From positions 682,001 to 746,000 of the forward strand of contig BQMF02000021.1 of assembly GCA_027922465.2 (NCBI GenBank): a stretch of DNA of 64,000 bases, written 5' to 3'. Under the pieces are notes generated by a model. The model was not told the DNA's origin and did no database searches. It saw only the letters and a program-made list of their open reading frames with translations. This document shows, in pieces, positions 1 to 12,837 of the stretch (position 1 is its first letter; each line of letters starts with the position of its first letter). The stretch is from Turritopsis dohrnii (lineage: Eukaryota > Cnidaria > Hydrozoa > Anthoathecata > Oceaniidae). A program made the translations under genes and the position numbers.

Positions 1-9
1 AATTCTAAA

Positions 10-1311
10 CTAATAATTCCCTCGGATTTCCTTCCTGAAAATTGGATTTCTTTGGGTGGGGTTGTTTATATTGGCAATGAAATAAAAGGAATTTCGTAGC
101 CTTTCACCATATTTACTATGGCTTGGTCGTTGGTAAACCTCTGTCAATTTTCTACAAAGTGGGTTAGCCTCCCTGGCTGAGGAAGTGGAGGGATTTTTTG
201 TCTGAAGAGGTTTCTTACTAGAGGATGAAACTTTTGAAGTTCCTTGGTGAATAGCAGAGGTACAACCCATCTCGATAGTGGATTTTTTTGAAAAGAAAAA
301 ATTGGAGAAAACCTGTCCTCTTCCATGTTGTTGTCCTCGGAGGTCCTGTCCTGTTGTTGCAAATAAACCACGCCCCCTGCTTCTTGATGCAAACAAGGGG
401 CTGTTTGGAAAGGGCCGGTTACCACGGACTGATGTTTTCTTAGTTGCAATCAGGATCTCCTTAGACTTGTTCTTTAAATTGAGAGTTTTAATCATCTGTT
501 CTTCGTAATTTGGCCCAAACAGCTTATCTCCATCGTCTTCTGCCAGTGACAATTGACAGTCCTTTAGAAGAGATTCAGTTTTAAGGAACTCCATCAAAAT
601 GTTGAATCTTTTAATGTATGCACACGAATTCATTGCTTGGCCAAGCAATAATATGGTTTGATCAAAAAGTTTTTTCATAGATCTTATTGGGTCGTCCTCT
701 GAGTTATCGTCAATTCTCATTTCTTCATCGATTGCAGCCCACATCTTACATAAAGGACCATAGACGTTATTTATTCTTTGATGAAGCAACAGTGATCGAT
801 CCTGATTTAAGCAAATGCGCTTATTCTGTTCATTTAAAAGTTCCTTCATAAACAGGTCAAGTTGCTTTGGCTTCATAACGTTTAAAGGCACAGGATTATC
901 TTTTAAAATCCATTCACTAATATTTGCACTTGTCTGGAATGTATCCATTTGTTTATTGGCATAGTCTGCCATTTCTTCTGGCAGTTCCCAGCTGGCACAG
1001 GCACAGGCACAGGCACAGGATAAATCGTCATCCAGTTAAAAAAATCTTGCCCTTTTTGTGGGAGGCCCTCTACTGCTTTCGGCAGTCTCTGATGTATCTA
1101 GGTCTCTTTTATTGGAGAACCTTTCCTCATACTGTTCCACGACAGAGTCGTTATCATCGGTATCAATAAGTCCTGTCACAGCATGCTCGTCCGGCTTCTC
1201 ATTGGAAGCTTGTCCAATCTCAGACTGAGACATTATAATTCTATGAGAAATACGGGCAAACATTGTAAAATAGGTTATTTCCTCAACGTTAATCTTGCCA
1301 AATAGTATCAT
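10..1311 (-). pseudogene. DIRS-like retrotransposon gag, broken by one in-frame stop
   Basis: One reading frame runs on the minus strand from 1311 to 10, interrupted only by a TAA at 1038-1036. The upstream part (likely start at the MSQSEIG methionine) is acidic and ends in a basic patch PTKRARFF, as DIRS-type gag N-termini often do. The downstream part has the family-like stretches LLLGQAMNSCAYIKRFNIL and LFGPNYEEQM, then a Gly/Arg-rich region (SRGRGLF, GQQHGRGQ). Just after the stop a GCCTGT hexamer repeat encodes Cys-Ala repeats. The frame ends at 10, and no reverse transcriptase is visible in the remaining bases, so the rest of the element lies off the left edge or is lost. Assignment rests on remembered family patterns; readthrough of the TAA is possible but decay is simpler. 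Confidence 0.6.
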
Positions 1312-3228
1312 TCTTATGAAATAAGGACGATGTTATTATTTATCCTTGTGATTTGAGCGGATTATAAACATAATTACTTACATTGTTGTTTTAGCGTGGT
1401 TGTTCGTTCGAGTGAGAAAGAAGCAAGAGGAGTTGAGATTATGACCTTTAGATTTTATGCGACAAAGGGGCGAGATCCAGAATTAGATCGGGCGGAGATT
1501 TTACGAAATGAAATTCAGAGAGTAGAGGCAAGACACACTTTTTTCACGATTATTCCAAAAGCACGTGTGGCATTTGACATCAGTTTTTTATGAACACGGG
1601 GAATCATTGCATTGCATCCCCAATCGAACGCGACGTTTTGGGGGAAACATCTCGAGAACTAATAGGGAAAACTGACGTTTTTGGGGGTCCGCGATACGGG
1701 TGATGGGGTGACGCAACATTTGGGCCTAAATTATTTTTGGTATTGCGGCTATGACGTCATCAAAATCTTTGATCGGTGATATCTTTGCAACGGTTGGTCG
1801 TAGTGAAACGATCCCATACACTTTTTTGATCAGTTTTTCAAGCTCAACAGTATGGATGCAGTTTCCGGCCGCGATTGTGTGATTAAATTTTTTGTCACGG
1901 GGTTTACACACGGGAAACGCGAACTTGACACTTCCTTTTCGTAGTTAAATTCGGTAAAAATATTTACCCGGGTTACTAGTTTCCATGTATTATGTAATTA
2001 TTTTGAGACTTTTCGGTGATGATGACCGTTCATACAGCTATGTGTTGTTAGCTTTATTTAGAGATAATTCAGCAGTGGGTTTGCTATCAGGCCCGTTACA
2101 TTATCAGAACTTCAGCTTAATACAGCATTTTACAGTGAAAATTCTCTGTTGCTAAAATCATTTACTGGAAATCAAGGGAAAATATTTGAAGAATTAATGA
2201 AGAACAAGCAATGAAAATTTGCCAGGAGCAAAATTGTTCTGTCTTGTGTTTGTTGGGACTTTCACCAGTTATACATAAGTCATGCACCCATTATGCACCC
2301 ATTATGTGGATCAAATTGAAACAAATGCTCACAATCCATATTTTGTTTTGTTTTGAAGGGACATCAATCACAAACACTTTTCCCATAATTACTATGTTCG
2401 GTTGGTTCCTGGGTTTCTTTATAAAAGAAAGGGAACCGCAGGAACATCTAAGATTCAAACAGCTTCATCCTTTCCTGACTTTACTCAAGAGAACCTTCAG
2501 CTTAGAAGGAATAGTTGTCCAAGATTGAAGAAATTTCTCATGATATATTTTCAAGATTCCAATTGAGTTTATCTTCTTCTACAGACAAAGCTAAGGAAAG
2601 TCAAGCAGAATCAGCAATATTGAATGATGATGTTACAACCCACATTGACACGTCCTTTACAGCTTCTCTCCAGGATATAAAATCATTTCCTGGCAATGTT
2701 TTTTGAGCTTGAGAAGACAAAACATTTCAGTTTTGGTCATTTCAGTTGAAATGGCTAGATGCTTATTCTGTTGGTTTTGAAATTCCCTAACTACTCTTTA
2801 GTCAAAGAATGTTTGGTATGTTGACAAGGTCCTTATGTTCTGGTAATTTTATTCCTGTGCATGTCATGATTGATAATTGAATGAAACAAATGGCAGAATT
2901 CAATGGAAATAAGTTCACATCAGTTATTGTATAGATGTGATTTGGAATTCTTGACTATATTCACTGTATATTCTGTGAGAACATACTATTTTATTTATGT
3001 ATTTAAAAAGTTAGTAAAATAAATGGTGGGAGACTTCATACTAATTCACCACATACAAGATATTTTAATTTTGAATTTTTTCACCTTTTGTCTTTTTAGC
3101 ACAAAAATCAACAGATCGACCTAGATTTAGTGAAGTGCTAGAGGTGTATGTGGAAAGGTGGCAAAGGATGTCGAAGAGGAAGAAGTGGAGAGGGAGGGAA
3201 GGACGAAAATCAACATGGCCCAGCTGGA
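1312..3228. other. No recognisable gene
   Basis: Short open frames at 1396-1593 (+, 65 codons) and 2211-2706 (+) show no motif I recognise and have no convincing splice context. The stretch could include the terminal repeat or 5' flank of the neighbouring retrotransposon, but I cannot show it. Confidence 0.4.
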
Positions 3229-3229
3229 A

Positions 3230-4030
3230 AAGATACGTTGAGAATACGTTATATCAACGTCCTTACTGACGTGAATAGGTGTTCAAATGAAACACATTTA
3301 CGACGTAGGCAACCAACGTAGCTACGACGTCCTCTATTTTACGTCAAGAATAACGTACCTTCAGCGTCAGTTTCACATCGGATCGTGTATGTTCTCGCAA
3401 TGTTCGAAACATGTTCTCCCAAACTTAGCCAGATTGACATACCTTCATATTTCGACCTTGGTGGGGATCTAACCCTCGACCTCCCGGACGGAGGCACGGA
3501 CTTTACCATCAGGCTACTTGTTGCCTGAGACCTACAAACTGAAATTTGGCCTCACCCGTAACAACTGGGTAAGGGCGGTGTTTCTAGGTTTTTTTGGTTA
3601 ATTAAGGCTCCCTAGCTTTCCTTATTACCATATTTTATCTATTAGACATACAACAAACAGAAGATTATGTTAAAGCAGCATTGGCTCACCGATGTTTTTA
3701 TAACGTTGAAATCAAGTAACTTTTTTACGTATTAACGACGTTATCAGTAAGTTGAAACGAAGACGTCGGATGATAGTAGCTTTAAGACGTCGTTTAAACG
3801 TCCAGCGATAGTCGTGAAGATGACGTAATTTTCAGGTTTCAAATATTACGTAATAACTACGTGGTAAATAAGACACTAAAATTACGTAAATTCGAGACCC
3901 TTACTCAACGTCTTATTTTTGTAAATTCAGAGACGTCACTTCTCAACGCTTTCCTAAGTTGTTTTAAAGTTGGTCGGTAACCAACGTTTATGTTACCAAA
4001 TTTCGACGTCAGTAGGACGTGTCCCTGCTG
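3230..4030. repeat. ACGT-rich interspersed repeat
   Basis: About two dozen ACGT tetramers lie in this 0.8 kb, mostly as GACGT, AACGT or TTACGT, with a gap near 3370-3650 where a tRNA-like insert sits. Its outer parts resemble each other in inverted orientation (ACGTCCTTACTGACGTGAA near 3260 versus ACGTCCTACTGACGTCGAA read backwards near 4010). This suggests a fold-back or MITE-like element split by the insert. No open frame is associated with it. Confidence 0.45.
3455..3535 (-). repeat. tRNA-derived SINE-like head
   Basis: Read on the minus strand there is a pol III A-box-like TAGCCTGATGG (3516-3506), followed at tRNA-like spacing by a B-box-like GGGTTAGATCCCC (3475-3463), both slightly degenerate. 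The sequence between them resembles a tRNA D-to-T-arm region but does not form a clean cloverleaf by eye. It is more likely a SINE remnant than a functional tRNA gene. Confidence 0.5.
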
Positions 4031-5750
4031 GAAGAGAACGGGAAACTATAACTTGGAATAGCACCACGAGTTTATAGAAAAAAAAAACTGCATTCTTAGT
4101 AAGTTCAGTTTTGACAAAATGTTTCGTTATACTTTTTAAAATTATACTGTTTTCTAGCCTCTTAGTTCAATTTTGTGCCCCGTCTTGCTTGCGTGAAATG
4201 AATTTGCTTTTGAAAACGACAATGTAAAGTTTTCGTGCAACGAAAGGAACGTGTAATCGTACAGTTTGTTTGGTATATTTTTAGACGTTTAATATAATAA
4301 TACAGTTATTATAATACTGTAATTATTTTGTTATGTATATGCTGTGTTAATCTTAAATAAACTATTGTATTTAGCTTCTCTTCTTATCCACCTTTGGTTA
4401 AAATCTTAATTGTAGGCTCCCCACCCCACCCCACTCCCGATTTTCGGAAAGCATTTGTCCATAAATCGTGTTATTTCGATAAAAATCGGGGAATCGGAAT
4501 ACTTATTAGAATTCGCAAGGTTGAGCCGACCTATAAAATAATGCTGCGTCCGCCCCTGTTTTAGTCATGTCTTACTTTATGTCATGTCTTTAGCATTTAA
4601 TCATAGATTTAATTTCTCACCTCTGTGTATATTTATTGGTGAACATAAGGGAACAGGAATATCAAATTTCAATCAATTAAACTGACTGAGTTACTACATT
4701 TGACAGTGTAACACCATAAAATTACAAGATAATGTCACAAACAAAAAAAGCTGGATACTATAGTAATAAACATCAATCCTATTTCAAAGCCATTGAGATT
4801 TTTTAATCTTCGTGTCGTTTCTTTCATACCTTTTATGATATTCTTGTTGAAGACAGGAAACAATTGGAAATAAATGATTAATTTTACTTAATAATGGAAA
4901 GATAAAATAAGTTAAGATCTTTTAAGTCTATGCAAAGGATTTGATTCTTCCACGAGGATTGTCTCCTGAGAAAAAGCACTCCTGCAATTTCATTGGTTTA
5001 CAAAGCCATGGGAATGTTACGGAACTTATTTTGAAGATCTTTTTCATCGCAACATTTCGGCAAAAGTAAAGATTCAGCGAGAAGCCAAATAGCGAACCAT
5101 CATGCAGGTCTTGATTAGCAATCGATTTATTCAAATAGAATTTAATCACCTGTCTAAACAATCTTTTTTTATGGGGAAATATGTCCTTCCTCTGAATTAG
5201 TTTCTATCATGGAATTGATAGGTAATATTTAAGCCTTGTTGTCAATCTATTTTGTAGTTTAGATAACATTTTTCAGCTGTTAAAACAAACTTTTCGTTTC
5301 AATGGATGCTCTGTTATTCCAACGGTTCCATTTTGCTTACGCTTTCGTTGACGTGTAGTAAACATGATGATTTTTCAAGAAATAGAACAACCCTTGAAAA
5401 GTATTTTTCGACGAAAGTTAAAAGTTTAAATGAAAAATTATTAACTTCATTTTGCTCGACAATAAAAATGGTTTAAAAGTATTTGTATGTTTCTATCGTT
5501 TAGTAATCCTAAAATGAACTAGAAGCCATTAGGCTTGAACAATTTCCGCATCAGCCCTTGAGAAAATTGCTTTAGGCTAATTTTCAAGATATCTGAATGA
5601 CTTATACACTGACTAATAATTTGATACAGTCTGGAATTCATCAAATTACTCCCTTCTTTAATTTATTTAACTTAATCTTGACAGCTTTGCAATTCACTAT
5701 GATGTTTCGGGGCCAGAAAAACAGTTCACCAATACCTTGTGCATGATGTT
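4031..5750. other. No recognisable gene
   Basis: AT-rich DNA with no convincing open frame. It contains one copy of a dispersed repeat at about 4590-4682. A 77-codon frame at 4928-5161 (-) has no known motif. Confidence 0.4.
4590..4682 (+). repeat. Dispersed 93-bp repeat, copy 1
   Basis: Nearly the same sequence recurs in direct orientation at about 9462-9554. Both begin TAGCATTTAATCATAGATTT, share TTATTGGTGAACATAAGG in the middle and end near AATTAAACTG. Only a few differences separate the copies. It has no coding potential; the family is unidentified. Confidence 0.7.
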
Positions 5751-5764
5751 TATTCATGAAAATT

Positions 5765-6770
5765 GAAGATTTTTCAAAATTTGGTCCAAATTTGGCCCAA
5801 ATTGTCCAATTTTAGAAAATGACTGTCAAATTTGAAATCAGCACCTTTCAATTGTAATACATGCAAAATTTCATGAAATTTGAAGAACTTTCGAAATTTG
5901 GTCCAAATTTGGCCCCAATTGTCCAATTTTAGTCAATTCTGACAAAATGACTGTCAAATTTGAAATCAGCACCTTTCAATTGTAATCCATGCAAAATTTC
6001 ATGAAATTTGAAGAACTTTCGAAATTTGGTCCAAATTTGGCCCCAATTGTCCAATTTTAGTCAATTCTGACAAAATGACTGTCAAATTTGAAATCAGCAC
6101 CTTTCAATTGTAATCCATGCAAAATTTCATGAAATTTGAAGAACTTTCGAAATTTGGTCCAAATTTGGCCCAAATTGTCCAATTTTAGTCAAATCTGACA
6201 AAATGATTGCCAGAATTGAAATCAGCACCTTTCAATTGTAATCCATGCAAAATTTCATGAAATTTGAAGAACTTTCGAAATTTGGTCCAAATTTGGCCCC
6301 AATTGTCCAATTATAGTCAATTCTGACAAAATGACTGTCAAATTTGAAATCAGCACCTTTCAATTGTAATCCATGCAAAATTTCATGAAATTTGAAGAAC
6401 TTTCGAAATTTGGTCCAAATTTGGCCCAAATTGTCCAATTTTAGTCAAATCTGACAAAATGATTGCCAGAATTGAAATCAGCACCTTTCAAATGTAATCC
6501 ATGCAAAATTTCATGAAATTTGAAGAACTTTCGATATTTGGTCCAAATTTGGCCCAAATTGTCCAATTTTAGTCAATTCTGACAAAGCGACTGTCAAATT
6601 TGAAATCAGCACCTTTCAATTGTAATCCATGCAAAATTTCATGAAATTTGAAGAACTTTCGAAATTTGGTCCAAATTTGGCCCGAATTGTCCAATTTTAG
6701 TCAATTCTGACAAAATGACTGCCAAATTTGAAATCAGCACCTTGTCTAAATTTCCCAATTTTAGTCAAAC
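5765..6770 (+). repeat. 128-bp tandem satellite, about eight copies
   Basis: The motif GACTGTCAAATTTGAAATC or its variant recurs at 5821, 5949, 6077, 6205, 6333, 6461, 6589 and 6717, an exact 128-bp spacing at every step. Each unit contains the near-palindromes ATTTCATGAAAT and AAATTTGGTCCAAATTT. Variants beginning GATTGCCAGAATTG occur at 6205 and 6461, 256 bp apart, hinting at duplication of a two-unit block. The period is not a multiple of three, so the short open frame crossing it is not a protein repeat. Confidence 0.92.
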
Positions 6771-6789
6771 ATGTCCTAAGTTTTCCTAG

Positions 6790-9780
6790 CATAGGTCAGT
6801 CATTAACTATTCTGAATAAACAAACAATCCGAAATCCGAACGGACTTTCTGAAAACAGCAAAAAAGTGTTACATAGATAGAGAGATAGAATGTGTAAACC
6901 AAACAATTTCCTACGCTTAAAAGCGCGGAAATTGAATAACGAAAGAATGGATTTTTGCAATGGAATAAATTTAAATGACCATCAAGCAAGGTTGGATTAA
7001 GGATTGACATAATCTATAAATAATTCTTGAAATAAATGTCTCCCCCTCACTACCTAGAAACATTGACGAGAATCGTCCCTGATAAATCGTGTATTTACAT
7101 TTTTTGTTTATTTTGCAGTTTTTTCATCTTCTTTTCTTTTTTCTTCTTTTCACTTTGTGCACGTCATCCGAAGCTAGTCTTTCTTCAAAACCCATTAACA
7201 AACCAAATCTGAAATTTCATTATAGCGGATTCTTGTCATTGATTTTCCCTTCAAAAAAACCTTTAATCACAACCAATCGAAGCTCTAATTATATAAAATA
7301 CTTACTAATTACATAATTTACTTATTCCACATAATCAGTGAAAGAAACATCAAAATCGAATTTCATAGCTCAAAAAATGGCTAAGTAACTCTCTCCTGAC
7401 TACTTCACAATTTATGTGAACTTTTAAGAACTTTTAATGTTGAGTCATTCACTATTTTGTTTTGAAGATTCGGACCTGGTAGAAAAAAATCCTAGATCCG
7501 CCCCTGTTGACTTTTAAGAATTTAATGAGCCAAATCGCTAAGTTTTTCTTCAATATCATTTCGAAGAACAAATATTTTGGCAAACATTTTATATTAACGG
7601 ATAGAGCATGAAAAGCTCTTTCTTGTGATATAAAATTCGCAATATTTTATCAGACTTGTAATGAAATATACGCCTTGAAAGTTGGTGGATAAGACATTTT
7701 GATACACACTGTACAAATCTTCGGTAATTGGTCGGTAAAAGTTCGATCATTTATCCTCCAAAGCTTAACAGAATAACAAGCCTTTGTTAGGTTAAAAGAA
7801 AGTAAGAAGAACTCTTGGGGAGGTTTAAGCTTTGTTATTCGAATTTCATTCTTTCATATATCTCAACTGAATACTATCAAAGTATAATGGACGTATTTAG
7901 AGATACAATATAGTCTACGGGTGGTAATTAATATAGAGTATTGTAAAATGAATGATACTTTTGATAACAAACAGTAAAGCAAATTGTGATGAAGAACAAT
8001 ACGAGAAAATGTTAGGAACAGTAAAGCAAACAAGTGATTGGCTCGACTATGAAGAACCATAATCGATTCTTATTATTAAGATTTTAACTTTGGTTTTTGC
8101 TATAAATAGTGTGATTGAAATAACTTTTATTTACTTATAAAAATTTGTTTTTTTTTTAACCTTTTTGCATTTCGTTTTCTTTTGGAGACCATGAGCGTTT
8201 ATAACCACTAGGATATATGTGTGTTGTAGATATATCTTTAGTTTATTCAAATCTGTTGAACTAACAAAATAACCGCACTAGTAGAAGATTCCTTTTTAAA
8301 TATTGACTGGAAAGAATCTCATAGTGTTTCACGCAGGTTCATTGAAGCGTTTGTTTCAAACCGCAGGAGAAGTATTGAATGAAAATGCGAGTTGTGAGTT
8401 GTGCTAAGTGATTCTATAACAATTCTTGCGACGTTTATTTTCAAGTGAAAGCACTGTTGCAGTTTATACTGAAAGAAGGAAGTTTGCTATTGTGCCATCA
8501 AATTATGATGTCAATTTAAATTTTAAGTTTTAAATTTTGAGATTGAAATTGATTCAACGAGAGTATTTTACCGTTTACAGGAGTTTGGGAAAAGTGAAAC
8601 CTAGGTATGCAATCGCCGTATTTCAAATAAGCATCACACTTTTTATGTATACTTTTTAATTTCAGATATTTTCATTTGCAATCTGAAGCTAAGGAACGCC
8701 TAAAAGTGACTGAAGTTATGAATTTCCTCTTTGAGTTGTCGTCTCGTTATTTTGTATGACTAACGCATGTTTTATCAAGATTTTCATGTCAATGTCTCTC
8801 GAAAAAATTTGTTACGCTTTGTTACGTTTTTACGTTTCATTATCTCGTATTCAAAGTCCAACAAAGAACCGCAATTGAAGTCTTCAAATATCTCCATGGT
8901 ATTAAACCAAACAATAACATTGTCACCTTCCAGCAATTTGATCACAAGATTCACACGAAGGGAAACGGAAATCGGTTGGTCAGCCCAAGTAGTCGTAATG
9001 AAGCTGGTAGGAAATCCTTTACCGTCTAAGGAGCATTAGTTTTTAACAAATTCCACAAGACTGTAGGGAGATTTCTTTTGTAAACTTTAAAACGTTTATC
9101 TCAAATTTTAAGTTTTGATTGAGTTCCTTTGCTTATGTCAATTTACATAATTTTTAATTTACTTAGTGACCTTAATTTCGTTTTCTTTATCAGACTCAAT
9201 TCTTTTCTGATTTATTCTTGCCAGCCATTGTGTTTTACATAGTTCTTATCTTATGTTGTAGGTCCTGTGTAAATATATTGATAAAAATAATAATAATAAT
9301 ACTTTCGAAACTTTATTATTATTAAGGTGTTTCGATTAATTTCTAAAAAATGCGAGATGGTGATATTGTGTATTTAGATAAGAACTTTGCCATTTCATAT
9401 GTTCATTTATAACACGTTATCGCGTATTAAACTTGTAAAGAAAAGGGAAAATAGGAGAATTTAGCATTTAATCATAGATTTCATTTCTCACCTCTGTGTA
9501 CATTTATTGGTGAACATAAGGGAACAGGAGTATCAAATTTCAAATAATTAAACTGTTTGATTTTACCGATCGTTCATTTATTCTTTCTAAGGGCACTTTG
9601 ACCGATTTCATAAATTATGCAAATCATTAGTTCATAAATAATGTTATTGGCTAATCTAATTTAAAGACTGGTGTAATATATTGTTCCTTATTTTAACGTA
9701 GCGATATTGAAACAGACAACTTCATTGTGGAAAAGTAAAGCTGTTCTGCTCCTTTTTCTTGTTACTCTAAATTCGTTCCA
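6790..9780. other. No recognisable gene
   Basis: AT-rich DNA upstream of the GPCR gene. Only short frames without recognisable motifs are present (for example 8767-9039, +). It holds the second copy of the 93-bp repeat at about 9462-9554 and an imperfect TTATTATTATT inverted repeat near 9286-9325. Any promoter of the GPCR would be in the right-hand part, but no clear element stands out. Confidence 0.4.
9462..9554 (+). repeat. Dispersed 93-bp repeat, copy 2
   Basis: Direct-orientation partner of the copy at 4590-4682, differing at a handful of bases (for instance GTACATTT instead of GTATATTT). Confidence 0.7.
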
Positions 9781-9789
9781 AAGTTTAAA

Positions 9790-11094
9790 ATGAAGAATAT
9801 AACAAATATCACTACAAGTAAGAAAGAAAGTGGTTACGATCTTCCACTGTACGGAATTGACAACGGACAGTTTTTGTATATTCACATTCCAGCTTTGGTG
9901 TGTATATTTCTCAGCTTGATATCAGCAGTGGTGATTCTCATTATGTCATTCAAGCACCAGAGGATTTCAACATTTTTTTCGTGGACAAAAAGTGAAAGAT
10001 TTGTAGTGTACTTGGCGATTTGTGATGGCCTCTTCAACATTTGTCATTCAATGGATCACCTCCATATTGTCATCAGCAGAGATCACGTGTACCCGAAATC
10101 ACTTTGCGCATTCTATGGGTTCATGTTAGCTGAATTTATCACAGCCCAAAATCTGATGGTAAATGTCGTTTCAATAAATGCGTTTCTACTGATATATTTT
10201 CGTAAAAACATTGAATTTGGTAAATATGATTACCGTTTACTTCTGTGGATGTTTGGCCTCCCCTGTGCTGGTGGTATAATAGCGCTCGGCCTTGATACAA
10301 TGGGACCAAATGGGACTTTGTAAGTAACCCTTTCTTATATTTTATTGTTTTCAAATCGGAAGAACAAGTTCTTGTTCTTTCTAAAATTTTGAAAAGAGAT
10401 AACAGAAGGCCTTCGTTACTATAAATAATCAAATTTATCACTGTTTTTGTAATATGTTATGGCAAAATAAAACAAATCTCTCCATGATAGACTTTAGCTG
10501 GTCAAGTAATGTTGATGATTGAAAACCGATACAAAGTTGGATTTCTGCAAAGTTCATTTTATATTTTAAGCCTATTTCCCAAACATATTTACATCATTCC
10601 CATCTAAAGGTTTATTTCAATTATCGTCATGTCTATTGATCAATATGATCTCTAAATGTTTTAGCTGTTACTTTGACGGGGTGAAAGGTGAATTAGCCAA
10701 CATTTTCTTCACAACAATTCCACTGTTGCTGGTGTTAATCATTAATACCATTTTATACATATTAACATGGTACCGTATCAAAGAAGAAGAACCAAAATTC
10801 AAGGATATTTCAGGAGAAGATGCAAACATTATACGTGGTTCGCACCGGGCTGCACGCACTATGTCGCTGTTTGTGGCAGCATTTTTCATCCAATGGTGGG
10901 CGATGGCTTTGTACGGTGTATGGCAGCTACTTGCAGACGTCCCACAAGCGCTGTTTCAGTTTGTCACAACATTTTCTAATGTGGGCGGCATATTAAATGG
11001 ATGTGTATATGGTATTATCAGATGGCGACAACGTAATTCTCGAGTTCATGTCCATTCAGAAGAGACTGGTCCCACTACAAAAGCCAATCTTTAA
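9790..11094 (+). CDS. Seven-helix G-protein-coupled receptor (cAMP-receptor-like)
   Basis: Two coding exons: 9790-10319 and 10665-11094. The intron 10320-10664 has a strong GTAAGT donor and a TTTTAG acceptor and splits one Phe codon; joined, the frame gives 319 residues. Seven hydrophobic helices are visible at roughly 31-54, 70-95, 105-137, 146-168, 190-215, 243-268 and 275-300. The N-terminus has two N-glycosylation sites (NIT at 3 and 6) and no signal peptide. A Cys at the start of helix 3 (KSLCAFYG) and one just after the splice junction (FCYFDG) could form the usual extracellular disulfide. Helix 6 carries FFIQWWAM and helix 7 has TTFSNVGGILNG. The pattern recalls the cAMP-receptor-like/GPR157-like class rather than rhodopsin-type receptors, as there is no DRY or NPxxY. 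The ligand is unknown. The C-tail is short. Confidence 0.85.
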
Positions 11095-12620
11095 TATATT
11101 CAGCTGTGATGTTGCCGCACACATGAATCTGACTGCCTCATTCAGCATTCAGCCAATATATGTTTCAGCATAGTCAAATGGCGTGGTTTGAAAGAGAAGA
11201 CGTGCCTACATCATGTGCAGATGAAATGTATAACATGAGATATCAATGCGTCTATGTTATTATCAGTCAGTAGCCGCTAAACTATTGCATCAGTTACGAA
11301 GATATTTTCAGCAGCCAAACCATGCTAGTTTTACTAAAGCTTATGAGAATTCCAATAGCTCTAACTCAAAAGGTTAACAATATTTAAACAAACTTTAGAC
11401 ATTTGTTTCTAAACTCCAAAAAAAGAACCAAAGTTACCATGAACTACACTTGACTAGTCTACAAGCCGTTGGAACCAACACACCTGCACTTGCATGTGTT
11501 ATCGTGAGACAATATTGACTCATTCATGAGTCTGTTTTAGCTTGTAATTTCAAGGTCTTTTCGCTCTGTCTTTCTTTCATATCATAAGGACAAAAGAACG
11601 GGCTTGTGCTCCAACTACAATGTTTGCTTAGTCACTAGATTACAAAGTAATACACCTTGTTAGTTTCCTATATGTTGTAGCGGCGTTTTGAGTAACTTAT
11701 ATAACCAGAACATTATTCTGACTGTTTATGCAAGTTAACAAAGCTAACGTAAGCAGTTTTCATGATATTTAAACTGCCCTAACGTATGCCTCGATACCGC
11801 TTAATATTGATAGGTATTTGTTTTCTTTGCTTGTTGGTAAAGGGGGTTTATACGTGAAGATTCTTAAAAAAAATTTTCTTTCAAGCAGGTGTTCTAATGA
11901 AATTTTGTGCTTTCAATTTTTCTTTAACGCTATCGTTTTTTTCTTTTAGTATTACAACTTTTTGTTAAGTTTTTATATTTGTGCCGAAAATTTGACGTCA
12001 CAACGCTATCGCTCTTTTTTTTGGATTGGATAAACTAGAATATTATGTTTTTGTTGATGAAAGTTCTTAAGTTCTTAGTGATATAAAACCTTTATTAAAA
12101 AGTATTACGTTTTAGATTTATAGCAGGTATACGTGCACATAAGTGAGTTTTTGAACAAATGTATGTATTTCAGATGTATAAAAAAAGAAAACTTCAGTAT
12201 GACTGTTTTTATTTTTCTTGAATCGTTCTGAAAAACTTATTTTACATTTGCTGTTTCTAGATGTTAAAGATTGTTATGTTGATGAAGGGTAAATAGCTTC
12301 GTCATGTGCTGCCTACGTCTGATATTTATTTTCAAAAAAACAGTCGGCATTAAATATGAAAAATGACATAATATATCGTACAATGTGGAACATATTGCTA
12401 TAACGTGTAACCTTGTACTCTCTGTCATCTTCTCACTGCTGTTTCACACAACAAACCAACATTACCACCTGTTGTAATTTGGATATAAAAATTGGTGAAA
12501 AATTCAAATCGATTTGGCACCATTTTTTTTACTCGTAAATTCATAAATAATCGATGAGTTGAGACGCTAAAAGTTGACTTTTTGATGTGCAACTCAAATT
12601 TAAAGCCTTAAAACACCTGA
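11095..12620. other. No recognisable gene (3' flank of the GPCR)
   Basis: AT-rich DNA without a supported open frame, presumably including the 3' UTR of the GPCR gene. Confidence 0.4.
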
Positions 12621-12627
12621 TAAAAGA

Positions 12628-12664
12628 CCCCCCCCCCCCCCCCCCCCCCCCCCACCCCCACCCC
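12628..12664 (+). repeat. Poly-C tract
   Basis: A run of 26 C residues followed by A, five C, A and four C. It directly abuts the left edge (GGACAAAA) of the composite element. Long homopolymers of this kind are unstable, so the length may be an assembly estimate. Confidence 0.9.
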
Positions 12665-12837
12665 GGACAAAATTTTTTTCGTTGGACAAAATTATTCGTC
12701 CGACAAAATGTTCGTCACCTCGACAAAATTTCGTCACTTAAGTCCGGCGAAAAATCTTATCCATTTTAAAAATTTCAAAGCAAATGCTAATTCACTCAGA
12801 AATAACTTTATTTCACTTTTCAGTGACTATATCTATT

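Noticed and set aside
6232..6438. 68-codon open frame with an internal repeat
   Set aside because: It lies within the 128-bp satellite, whose period is not a multiple of three; the frame is accidental.
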